Below are positions 1 through 5,383 of a stretch of DNA of 5,383 nucleotides, in pieces. The DNA lies in NCBI GenBank assembly GCA_003646505.1, contig QMKT01000134.1:1-5383 (forward strand), read 5' to 3'. The first letter of the stretch is position 1. The number at the start of each line of letters is the position of its first letter. The notes beneath the pieces were generated by a model. It saw only the letters and a list, made by a program, of their open reading frames with translations. It was not told the origin of the DNA and did no database searches. A program made the translations under genes and the position numbers. This DNA comes from Campylobacterota bacterium. GTDB lineage: Bacteria; Campylobacterota; Campylobacteria; Campylobacterales; Sulfurovaceae.

Positions 1-557
1 CATTTAGAGACCTGGGTGCTGCATTTATATCAGCATTGATCCTGATCTTCTTACTCTTGGTGATCTACTATAAGAGTTTTGCTATTTCTGGTATTGTATT
101 ACTGGGTTCATTCCTTTCTCTTATTGGTGTGATCGTAGGACACTGGGTGGCAAACTGGTTTACTTCTGAGACATTCTTCCTGACCGCAACCTCACTGATC
201 GGGTTTATTGCATTGATAGGGATTTCTTCAAGAAATTCACTTTTACTTATAGATTTTGCACAGTCTCTTATGGAGTGTGAGGGTATGAAAAAACGTAGGG
301 CAATTGCTGTAGCAGCTGCTACGAGAGCTAAGCCTATTGCCTTGACAGCGGTTGCTATTATCTTAGGTTCAGCCTTACTTGCTGGAGACCCCGTATTTGG
401 TGGGTTAGGTGTTGCCTTGATCTCTGGTACGGTTGCAGCAGTATTTGTATCGTTACTTTTTGTTCCTGTACTTATGGATAATGCTAAAGCAATGGATTTT
501 GACATGGATGACGAGTGTGACAGTAGAAGGAAAGACAATATTTCTATCACCAAATAA
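1..557 (+). CDS. RND-family efflux/transport permease, C-terminal fragment (5' end outside window)
   Basis: The reading frame is open from the window edge (first complete codon at 3) to TAA at 555-557, giving 184 residues of the C-terminus of a protein normally about 1,000 residues long. Five hydrophobic segments (about residues 7-23, 28-50, 59-88, 109-127 and 133-158 of the fragment) match TM8-TM12 of AcrB-like inner-membrane pumps. The TM10 motif GISSRNSLLLIDFAQ corresponds to AcrB GLSAKNAILIVEFA, and the loop before TM11 has the usual R-x-K-P (RAKPIALTA) form. TM12 ends in the typical FVPVLMD, followed by a short acidic/basic cytoplasmic tail. Such permeases use the proton gradient to export substrates through a periplasmic adaptor and an outer-membrane channel. 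The substrate cannot be deduced because the periplasmic domains are missing here. No adaptor gene follows, so partners, if any, must lie upstream. An ATG/TTG-type start inside this stretch (for example TTG at 36) would be an artefact of the edge. Confidence 0.9.
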   Translation, partial: FRDLGAAFISALILIFLLLVIYYKSFAISGIVLLGSFLSLIGVIVGHWVANWFTSETFFLTATSLIGFIALIGISSRNSLLLIDFAQSLMECEGMKKRRAIAVAAATRAKPIALTAVAIILGSALLAGDPVFGGLGVALISGTVAAVFVSLLFVPVLMDNAKAMDFDMDDECDSRRKDNISITK

Positions 558-565
558 TACACTTC

Positions 566-598
566 GGAGAGCTCACTTTCTGGGCTCTCCTTTTCTTT
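566..598 (+). terminator. Intrinsic terminator of the RND permease gene
   Basis: Arms GGAGAGC (566-572) and GCTCTCC (584-590) pair perfectly. Two further pairs (one G-U) extend the stem to 9 bp around a 7-nt loop. The T-rich run TTTTCTTT (591-598) follows directly. It begins 8 nt after the stop codon of the permease and separates it from efp. Confidence 0.88.
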
Positions 599-608
599 AG
601 AAGTTCCC

Positions 609-661
609 TTTACCCCTTTTATATCATGCATTGGCTATAATCACTCATAATTTTTAAGGAG
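609..661 (+). promoter_or_regulatory. Putative promoter and ribosome binding site of efp
   Basis: A perfect sigma-70-type -10 box TATAAT lies at 636-641. No good -35 box is present at the usual distance: TTTACC at 609-614 is 21 bp away. A weak or missing -35 is common for housekeeping promoters in Campylobacterota. Transcription would start near 648. The Shine-Dalgarno sequence AAGGAG (656-661) lies 5 nt before the ATG at 667, and fixes that start over the in-frame ATG at 682. The leader is very short (about 20 nt). Confidence 0.65.
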
Positions 662-666
662 TAACT

Positions 667-1233
667 ATGGCTATTATTGGAATGGGTGACATCAAAAAAG
701 GTGCAAGACTTGAAATAACGGGAAACCCGTATAAGGTAACAGATTTTCAACATGTGAAACCAGGTAAAGGTGCAGCTTTTGTACGTATGAAGATCAAAAA
801 CTTGGCTTCCGGTAAAACCATAGAAAAAACCGTACATGCCGGGGATAAATTTGATGTACCGGAGTTAGAGCAAAAAACGATGCAGTATCTTTATGATGAT
901 GGGGAATTCCTTCAGTTTATGGATACAACAACATTTGATCAAATTGGGCTTACCCATGAGCAAGTGGGAAAAGATACTTTTTCTTTTATGATCGATGGTA
1001 TGGAAGCAGAAATATTATTCCATGGTGGAAAAGCAATTTCAGTTGAAATTCCTCAAACAGTGGTACTTAAAATTGTTGAGACACCTCCTAACTTTAAAGG
1101 AGACTCACAAGGTGGTAAAAAACCAGCAACACTTGAGAGTGGGGCAGTGGTTCAGGTGCCATTTCATGTACTTGAGGGTGAGATGATTAAGGTAGACACC
1201 GTTGACTGTAAATACTTAGAGAAAGCGAAGTAG
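667..1233 (+). CDS. efp: Elongation factor P
   Basis: The 188-residue product has exactly the usual EF-P length and aligns end to end with E. coli EF-P. EF-P binds the ribosome between the P and E sites and rescues stalling at consecutive prolines by stabilising the peptidyl-tRNA. The N-terminal KOW-like domain (about 1-65) carries the loop [10 protein letters not shown]. Its K34 aligns with E. coli K34, which is beta-lysylated by EpmA/EpmB there. Whether this organism modifies K34 cannot be told from the window. The central OB domain (about 67-127) includes [13 protein letters not shown]. The C-terminal OB domain (about 130-188) holds the family signature, with [14 protein letters not shown], then GE and IKVDT. 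The start is chosen by AAGGAG 5 nt upstream. The gene has its own promoter and is convergent with the next gene, so it appears to be monocistronic. Confidence 0.98.
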   Translation: MAIIGMGDIKKGARLEITGNPYKVTDFQHVKPGKGAAFVRMKIKNLASGKTIEKTVHAGDKFDVPELEQKTMQYLYDDGEFLQFMDTTTFDQIGLTHEQVGKDTFSFMIDGMEAEILFHGGKAISVEIPQTVVLKIVETPPNFKGDSQGGKKPATLESGAVVQVPFHVLEGEMIKVDTVDCKYLEKAK

Positions 1234-1247
1234 AGCTTATTTTAGAG

Positions 1248-1274
1248 CGTTTATCAGGTAAGACCTGATAAGCG
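1248..1274. terminator. Hairpin between convergent genes (possible bidirectional terminator)
   Basis: The arms 1248-1259 and 1263-1274 form a 12-bp stem with one G-U pair and a 3-nt AAG loop. The core TATCAGGT/ACCTGATA is perfect. It lies 14 nt after the efp stop and about 50 nt past the stop of the convergent gene. Neither side carries a proper T-run (ATTAGTTATATT follows on the + strand), so it may end transcription weakly in both directions or protect mRNA 3' ends. Confidence 0.5.
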
Positions 1275-1322
1275 ATTAGTTATATTAAACAACCTTGGAA
1301 ACACTGTATCATCATTAAAACT

Positions 1323-3413
1323 TTATTTCTTTTTCTTCTTTTTCCTAAATACTCTTTTACAGTCTTTGACAATAGCATCTGGGATTGTTGCGATCGTCAT
1401 GAATTCTGACATTTTTAACAAAGGATACATAAAAGATATATAATATTTAGGGTCAAGTATCTTGGCTTTTCCATTTTCTATCAATATAGGGTATGGAAGC
1501 ATAGCCGCATTATTCCTTCCGATTTTTTTTGTAAATTTTCTTGTTCTCTTCCCTAACTTTATACCAATCAGAGTTGAGCCATTTTCAAGTGTTTGGGTAA
1601 ATACTACTTTCTTATTATTTTTTATTCTCTCTAAAAGATCATCGCCGGAAGAAACCTCTAGCATATTTTGATAATAAGGCATACCTTTCATAAATTGGTA
1701 TTTTGATAAAAGCTGGAATTTGAGTAGATCTTTTGAATTTTCCAAATTTGGAAATTGTGTGATCAGTTTATCAAGTATTTTTTTAGCAGATTTTTCATCA
1801 TAGTCATTTTGTAAAAACCCTTTTGCCATATAAATAGGATTAGTGATACTGATCGTTTTCTCTTTTGTGTCTACAAGCACACGTAATGATGCCATAAAGC
1901 CTCTATTTTCTTTACTTGCCATACCTACTAGAGACTTATCTGTAAATACAACTGAGATCAGTGTACCTTTTTTATTGATAGGTACTGTTGTGATGATTTT
2001 AAAGCCTGCTGTTTTGAGTTTCTCTTCAACTGTTTTTGCATCGATAAATTTACCACGCAGATAGGCTGAAATTCTTCCCTGACTGACTCCTCCTATTCGT
2101 GTATGTGCAGCTGACTTTACTTTCTGCATATTATCTAATCTGTGGGGTATATAGTTTGGTGGTACACGTTTTGAAAACTTGATACTTCTGTCATATACAT
2201 TTTGGCTCTTATTGAATGTAATGACTTCAGGCACTTTAGGTACAGTTGGAATGGTTGGGGTATTCCCTGCTTTAGGTACAGTGTTAGTATTGGCATAGCT
2301 TTTCTTGGTTCTTCTGTGCTTTTTTGTTCCAGTTTTTACTTTGCTAGTTTGCTTCACTGGCTCTTTTGTTTGAACTGTAGTTGGAGCATAGTGCAGCAGG
2401 GTATTCACATTCTTTGTTGGTTTCATCCCAAGTTCAGTGAGGATCTCTGGTATTTCTTTATCAAGGTTTTCAACAAGTTTTAGTCTTTTTTCATCTTTTA
2501 TGTCCAGTGTATCTGACAAGTTTTGCCGTCTAAAGATACCAACAACAATTTTGTTTGTGCCTTTCTTGATATACATATACATCGTACAGGGAACAAAAAG
2601 TCCTGCTTCGGGTCTTGCTCCTTCATTGTCAAACATACCATAAGAAAATTCAGACTTACAAAGTGCGTAGGTCCAAAATGCATCATAACCGGAAAGTATC
2701 ATTTCTGCATTTTTTGTTGCTTGCATGAAGTTATGGTATCCGGCAATGCGATATTTTTTGTTGATAAAGGCCAGCTCAAAGCGGTTCTGGAAATCATTTA
2801 GAAAAGCATCCATATCTTTTGGTATTTCAAAGGTATATTCGAAGTTTATCATTTTTTGTTCGGGAAGTTTTTTGTAAGACATAAATGATTTTCCCCCACC
2901 TAATTCTTTTTCGATCATTTCATCCAGTGATTGAAATGTAGACGTGAACTTTTCTCTCACTTCTTTATTTTTTATACCTAAGATGTCTAACATGACTTTA
3001 GGCATAAGATGCCCGACATGTGTGACATTTTCATCAAGTTTTTTGTGTATAAGCATGTTAAATGGTGCAAATCCTGCGATACGCGGATCTATGTTGAGAA
3101 GAGGTATGATCACTTTGTCATTGACCACAGGCATAAAACTCAAGACATCCAATATGCTTGATCCATATTTTGTTTCATACTTGTCATTAACTCTTTTGTT
3201 TGGATCTGTAAGGTTGAAACCTATACTCTTGAGTTTTTTCTCTACAAGTTCATTATATGCTTCCTCTGCGTTACCTGGTATGGTATAGAAGACAGCCAAT
3301 GTATTGTTTTCTAATGTTTTATGAGTGGTAGAGAGGGTGGGCTCTGAAGTAGCTAAAAGTAGTGAGGGTAAAAAAATACTCAGACTTAAAATTATTTTTT
3401 TGACACAATTCAT
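1323..3413 (-). CDS. Secreted multi-domain protein of unknown function with a DUF302-like region
   Basis: The 696-residue product begins with a clear Sec signal peptide: basic MNCVKK, a hydrophobic core, and cleavage probably after A21 or S23. It should act in the periplasm or at the cell surface. Residues about 38-180 and 188-330 form two regions with a similar plan. The second, with C252 (YALCKSEF) and C276 (GLFVPCTMYMY), resembles DUF302, a small domain of unknown function. That match is from memory and tentative. A low-complexity Pro/Thr/Lys-rich linker spans about 331-400. The C-terminal region (about 440-690) contains another GF-centred alpha/beta-looking segment (TAGFKI, then RGFMASLRVLV), and conserved-looking LLPYP-type and LDPKYYISFMYP motifs. 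It ends in six lysines after C685. The start is supported by AAAGGA (3419-3424) 5 nt before the ATG. I recall similar hypothetical proteins in Sulfurovum/Sulfurimonas, but no function. No enzymatic motif is recognised. Confidence 0.85.
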   Translation of the reverse strand: MNCVKKIILSLSIFLPSLLLATSEPTLSTTHKTLENNTLAVFYTIPGNAEEAYNELVEKKLKSIGFNLTDPNKRVNDKYETKYGSSILDVLSFMPVVNDKVIIPLLNIDPRIAGFAPFNMLIHKKLDENVTHVGHLMPKVMLDILGIKNKEVREKFTSTFQSLDEMIEKELGGGKSFMSYKKLPEQKMINFEYTFEIPKDMDAFLNDFQNRFELAFINKKYRIAGYHNFMQATKNAEMILSGYDAFWTYALCKSEFSYGMFDNEGARPEAGLFVPCTMYMYIKKGTNKIVVGIFRRQNLSDTLDIKDEKRLKLVENLDKEIPEILTELGMKPTKNVNTLLHYAPTTVQTKEPVKQTSKVKTGTKKHRRTKKSYANTNTVPKAGNTPTIPTVPKVPEVITFNKSQNVYDRSIKFSKRVPPNYIPHRLDNMQKVKSAAHTRIGGVSQGRISAYLRGKFIDAKTVEEKLKTAGFKIITTVPINKKGTLISVVFTDKSLVGMASKENRGFMASLRVLVDTKEKTISITNPIYMAKGFLQNDYDEKSAKKILDKLITQFPNLENSKDLLKFQLLSKYQFMKGMPYYQNMLEVSSGDDLLERIKNNKKVVFTQTLENGSTLIGIKLGKRTRKFTKKIGRNNAAMLPYPILIENGKAKILDPKYYISFMYPLLKMSEFMTIATIPDAIVKDCKRVFRKKKKKK

Positions 3414-3432
3414 TATAATCCTTTGGACAAGA

Positions 3433-3447
3433 TATTCTAATAGAATA
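3433..3447. promoter_or_regulatory. 15-bp perfect palindrome upstream of the 696-residue protein gene (candidate operator)
   Basis: TATTCTA (3433-3439), a central A, and TAGAATA (3441-3447) form a perfect 7-1-7 inverted repeat. It lies 20 bp upstream of the start codon and just upstream of the Shine-Dalgarno sequence. On the minus strand it includes TATTCT, which could itself be a -10 element, so a bound protein would block transcription. The 7-1-7 geometry resembles Fur-family boxes, but the bases do not match the Fur, PerR or Zur consensus I know. Other AT-rich -10-like hexamers (for example TATACA, + strand 3462-3467) are close by, so the true promoter is not determined. Confidence 0.4.
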
Positions 3448-3537
3448 GCATATTACTTATATGTATAATAAATTTAAATTATGATTTCTGTAGATAGTGA
3501 GGTAAACGCTACTAAAGGTTACTGATATTTATGTGTA

Positions 3538-3564
3538 CTATAAGAAGGAAAGACCTTCTTATAG
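3538..3564 (-). terminator. Strong hairpin downstream of the 257-residue repeat protein gene
   Basis: CTATAAGAAGG (3538-3548) and CCTTCTTATAG (3554-3564) form a perfect 11-bp stem around a 5-nt AAAGA loop. It lies 17 nt after the stop codon of the minus-strand repeat-protein gene, where a terminator is expected. The sequence after the stem on the minus strand (TACACATAAATATC) is not a T-run. It may therefore act as a 3' stabiliser, or as a terminator needing another factor. Confidence 0.55.
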
Positions 3565-3581
3565 AGGTAGTAAATGATTAC

Positions 3582-4355
3582 TTATTCTGAAATTGTTTTT
3601 ACAGAATCATTTGTATTTTCTGAAATTGTTTTTACAGATTTTGCAGAGTCTGATGAAACTTGTTTCACTGAGTCACTTGCATTTGTATTTGTAGACTCTA
3701 CCGATGCTCTTGTGTCATTAGAGACAGTTTTTACTGAATCGTTAGCATTTGTAGCTACTGAACTTACAGAATCTTTAGAGTCAGATGAAATAGTGCTAGT
3801 TGAAGCATTTAAGTCATTAGAAACAGTTTTAACTGCAGAAGCTGAGTCAGTTGAAACAGTTTTCACAGAATCTCTTGAGTCATTAGAAACAGTTTTCACA
3901 GAATCAGTTGAGTCATTAGAAACAGTTTTTACTGAGTTTGTTGCATCTTTAGAAACAGTTTTGATTGAATCTTTTACATCTGTACTAACAACAGTTGTGC
4001 TGTCTTTGAAATCAGCTGTAGTTGTTTTAAGTGAATCTTTAGTATCTGTAGAAAGTGCCGTCGTTGTTTTAGATAGATCAGACGTTGTGTTTACTTCCAT
4101 TATTTTAATGTCATCTGACATTTTAGTTGAAGTATCTTTTGCATCAGTACTTACTGTTGATACAGTTCTTTCAGCACTTTTTGAAGTTTCGACTGCGCCG
4201 TCTTTCATACTAACAACAGAATCTTTAGCATCTGAACTCATACTTACAGCAGCATCTTTCATATCTTTGAACATATCTCCAAAGTCAAAATCAGCTTGCG
4301 CACTTGTCATTAACAATGCAGCTACCGCTACAGATGTTGTAATTATTTTTTTCAT
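3582..4355 (-). CDS. Secreted 11-residue-repeat protein, copy 1 (257 aa)
   Basis: The function is not recognised. A Sec signal peptide (MKK, hydrophobic core, A19-Q20-A21 cleavage site) precedes the acidic/aromatic segment DFDFGD. Three 11-residue units follow (28-60), then a 7-residue break AERTVST (61-67), then 17 uninterrupted 11-residue units (68-254) and the end ISE. The unit consensus is about VSNDSKDSVKT. Position 1 is mostly V/I, position 4 is D (14 of 17) or N (3 of 17), position 9 is V/I/L in 12 of 17, and position 5 is always uncharged. On an 11/3 helix, positions 1, 5, 8 and 9 form a narrow apolar/small stripe. The mature protein has no Cys, Trp, Tyr or Pro and only two Gly. This fits a hendecad coiled coil or LEA-like helix. 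The alternative is an intrinsically disordered Ser/Thr/Asp linker. The start is supported by AAAAGGG (4363-4369) 7 nt before ATG. It is a tandem paralogue of the gene at 4545-5375. Confidence 0.9.
   Translation of the reverse strand: MKKIITTSVAVAALLMTSAQADFDFGDMFKDMKDAAVSMSSDAKDSVVSMKDGAVETSKSAERTVSTVSTDAKDTSTKMSDDIKIMEVNTTSDLSKTTTALSTDTKDSLKTTTADFKDSTTVVSTDVKDSIKTVSKDATNSVKTVSNDSTDSVKTVSNDSRDSVKTVSTDSASAVKTVSNDLNASTSTISSDSKDSVSSVATNANDSVKTVSNDTRASVESTNTNASDSVKQVSSDSAKSVKTISENTNDSVKTISE
3594..4154 (-). repeat. 17 tandem 33-bp coding repeats (copy 1)
   Basis: Codons for residues 68-254 form 17 consecutive 33-bp units, each encoding one 11-residue motif, with no indel inside the array. DNA identity is highest around 3850-3960. 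There GAGTCATTAGAAACAGTTTT recurs at exactly 33-bp spacing (3877, 3910), pointing to recent unit duplication. Confidence 0.9.
3673..3722 (-). repeat. 50-bp block identical to 4693-4742
   Basis: This stretch, covering repeat units 14-15 of copy 1, is identical base for base to 4693-4742 in copy 2, synonymous positions included. The encoded core is NDTRASVESTNTNASDSVK. Repeat units on both sides have diverged much more. Confidence 0.92.
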
Positions 4356-4358
4356 ATT
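4249..4358 (-). repeat. 110-bp block matching 5269-5378 with two mismatches
   Basis: The DNA for the signal peptide and N-terminal segment of copy 1, plus 3 bp before its start codon, matches copy 2 at an offset of 1020 bp. Positions 4249-4325 are identical without a gap, and the only mismatches are at 4326 and 4344. The match stops just upstream of the ATG, so the duplication or conversion does not visibly include the ribosome binding site. Confidence 0.92.
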
Positions 4359-4389
4359 TAAACCCTTTTATGTTTTAATAATGAATTGT

Positions 4390-4395
4390 AGTATA
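4390..4395 (-). promoter_or_regulatory. Putative -10 box for copy 1 repeat protein gene
   Basis: On the minus strand these bases read TATACT, followed by a leader of about 28 nt that carries the AAAAGGG ribosome binding site. A weak -35-like TTAAGT (+ strand 4412-4417) sits 16 bp upstream. The surrounding DNA is so AT-rich that other hexamers are possible. Confidence 0.45.
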
Positions 4396-4418
4396 AATTA
4401 TGTTAAATATAACTTAAC

Positions 4419-4443
4419 GTTTATTATATTTAATATAATAAAC
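4419..4443. promoter_or_regulatory. 25-bp perfect palindrome upstream of copy 1 promoter
   Basis: GTTTATTATATT (4419-4430), a central T (4431), and AATATAATAAAC (4432-4443) form a 12-1-12 inverted repeat with no mismatch. It lies directly upstream of the putative -35 region (about -36 to -60), a position typical of an activator or repressor site. It could also form an AT-only hairpin in RNA, but no gene needs a terminator here because one is already present at 4488-4530. The odd-centred AT-rich form is reminiscent of Fur-type boxes. That is inference only. Confidence 0.5.
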
Positions 4444-4487
4444 AGTTATATTATAAAATATATAGTTCTTGTAATGGGGGGTGTTTG

Positions 4488-4530
4488 ATTAAAAAGAAAG
4501 AGGGTACAACCAGGCCAAGCTGGTTGTACC
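4488..4530 (-). terminator. Intrinsic terminator of copy 2 repeat protein gene
   Basis: GGTACAACCAG (4503-4513) and CTGGTTGTACC (4520-4530) form a perfect 11-bp stem with a 6-nt loop. On the minus strand it is followed by CTCTTTCTTTTT, a good U-rich tail. It starts 14 nt after the stop codon of the 276-residue protein gene, so copy 2 is probably not cotranscribed with copy 1. Confidence 0.9.
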
Positions 4531-4544
4531 TATAATTTATTTAT

Positions 4545-5375
4545 TTATTTTTTGTTTGTTACAGGTGCTGCGTTTTTCTTTTTCATACGTGCTGCATATT
4601 CATCTGATGAGATCGTTTTAATAGAATCATTTGTGTTATCTGCAATAGATTTTACAGATGCTGCAGAATCTTCAGATATTTTTTTCACTGAATCACTTGC
4701 ATTTGTATTTGTAGACTCTACCGATGCTCTTGTGTCATTAGAAATTGTTTTAGTAGAATCATTTGCATTTTTTGCAATAGTGTCTATGGAGTCTTTAGAA
4801 TCATTAGAAACAGATTTTACAGAATCAGCAGAGTGATTAGAGATCGTTTTGATAGCGTCACTCGAATCATTAGAAATAGTTGATGTTGTTTTATTCATAT
4901 CATTAGAAACAGTTTTAACAGAATCTCTTGAGTCATTAGAAACAGTTTTAACAGCTGAAGAAGTATCAGCAGATACAGCAACAGTTGAATCTTTGAATTC
5001 TTTAGAAGCTACAGTTGCAGAATCTTTAAGATCTTTTGTAGTGTTAGTGATAGAGTCTTTAGTATCTGTAGAAACAGAAATGGCAGTATCTCTACTGTCT
5101 TTAGAAGTAGATAATTCAGCTGTTTTAAGATCATCAGAAACTTTTACTGAAACATCTTTTGAATCTTTACTTACGTTAGTTACTGTTCTTTCAGCACTTT
5201 GACTTGTTTCAACAGCACCGTCTTTCATGCTAGCAATAGAATCTTTAGCATCGTTACTCATACTTATGGCAGCATCTTTCATATCTTTGAACATATCTCC
5301 AAAGTCAAAATCAGCTTGCGCACTTGTCATTAACAATGCAGCTACTGCTACAGATGTTGTAATCATTTTTTTCAT
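4545..5375 (-). CDS. Secreted 11-residue-repeat protein, copy 2 (276 aa, basic C-terminal tail)
   Basis: This is a paralogue of the 257-residue protein, with the same layout. It has a signal peptide cleaved after A21 (SAQA|DF), DFDFGD, three 11-residue units, the 7-residue break AERTVTN at the same place, and then 17 11-residue units (68-254). Position 4 of the units is D in 12 of 17, otherwise N, E or once H. Unlike copy 1, it continues after the last unit into a basic tail, SSDEYAARMKKKNAAPVTNKK, which contains the only Tyr and Pro of the mature protein. Cys and Trp are absent. The helix-friendly composition suggests an extended hendecad helix or LEA-like protein in the periplasm or outside the cell. 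The role is unknown. Only 8 bp upstream of the ATG are in the window, so its ribosome binding site and promoter are not visible. It ends before a strong terminator. Confidence 0.9.
   Translation of the reverse strand: MKKMITTSVAVAALLMTSAQADFDFGDMFKDMKDAAISMSNDAKDSIASMKDGAVETSQSAERTVTNVSKDSKDVSVKVSDDLKTAELSTSKDSRDTAISVSTDTKDSITNTTKDLKDSATVASKEFKDSTVAVSADTSSAVKTVSNDSRDSVKTVSNDMNKTTSTISNDSSDAIKTISNHSADSVKSVSNDSKDSIDTIAKNANDSTKTISNDTRASVESTNTNASDSVKKISEDSAASVKSIADNTNDSIKTISSDEYAARMKKKNAAPVTNKK
4614..5174 (-). repeat. 17 tandem 33-bp coding repeats (copy 2)
   Basis: Codons for residues 68-254 form 17 consecutive 33-bp units in the same register as copy 1. Central units such as VSNDSRDSVKT are also found in copy 1 but at a different position in the array. 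Units 14-15 (4693-4742) are identical to copy 1 at the DNA level. Confidence 0.9.
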
Positions 5376-5383
5376 ATTAAATC

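Noticed and set aside
68..631. Minus-strand open frame opposite the RND permease
   Set aside because: The + strand frame is unmistakably the RND C-terminus. The antisense frame runs through its terminator and has no recognisable protein features.
4476..4481. Run of six G upstream of copy 1 as a phase-variable tract
   Set aside because: Phase-variable G tracts in Campylobacterota are usually longer (about eight or more), and this one lies about 80 bp from the putative promoter.
3574..4488. Open + strand frame of 304 codons across the whole copy 1 gene, itself repetitive (ESLETVFTES-like)
   Set aside because: It is the mirror of the 33-bp coding repeats on the other strand. It lacks a signal peptide and a good ribosome binding site, and its counterpart across copy 2 is interrupted by stop codons near 4834-4848.
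4535..4554. TTTA tandem at the 3' end of copy 2 as a phase-variable tetranucleotide repeat
   Set aside because: Only about three to four units, overlapping the stop codon at 4545-4547 and the region after it. Changing the number could alter no more than the last residues.
3594..5174. CRISPR array suggested by regularly spaced repeats
   Set aside because: The 33-bp units are contiguous, degenerate and in coding register, with no constant repeat/unique spacer alternation.
3582..5375. Type I antifreeze protein based on 11-residue periodicity with Thr
   Set aside because: The repeats are Ser/Asp/Lys-rich and not Ala-rich, and no flat Thr/Ala ice-binding face is evident. Kept only as a remote alternative.

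Overview
The window looks like chromosomal DNA of a Campylobacterota (epsilonproteobacterial) species, possibly of the Sulfurovum/Sulfurimonas type. This is inferred from the AT-rich sequence, the style of the EF-P and RND proteins, and a large secreted protein resembling hypothetical proteins of that group. No rRNA, tRNA, insertion sequence or CRISPR array is visible.

Left part (1-1274, + strand): the 3' end of an RND-type efflux/transport permease, closed by a good intrinsic terminator. A promoter with a perfect TATAAT and a complete efp gene (elongation factor P, with the modifiable lysine K34) follow. A 12-bp-stem hairpin lies between efp and the next, convergent gene.

Middle (1323-3413, - strand): a 696-residue secreted protein of unknown function. 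It has a signal peptide, a region resembling DUF302, a Pro/Thr/Lys-rich linker, a separate C-terminal region and a poly-lysine tail. A 15-bp palindrome sits just upstream of its ribosome binding site.

Right part (3582-5375, - strand): two tandem paralogous genes for small secreted proteins (257 and 276 residues). After an almost identical signal peptide and N-terminal segment, each is built from 17 consecutive 11-residue repeats (consensus roughly V-S-N-D-S-K-D-S-V-K-T), preceded in both by the same 7-residue phase break. Both mature repeat regions lack Cys, Trp and Pro, and Gly occurs only near the N-terminus. This favours a long amphipathic helix, a hendecad coiled coil, or an LEA-like flexible protein in the periplasm or outside the cell. 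The copies are exactly collinear at an offset of 1020 bp overall, yet individual repeat units appear to have moved between them, and two stretches are nearly identical at the DNA level. A strong terminator, a 25-bp perfect palindrome and a putative promoter lie between them, so they are probably separate transcription units. This repeat-protein pair is the most unusual content of the window. I cannot assign it a function.
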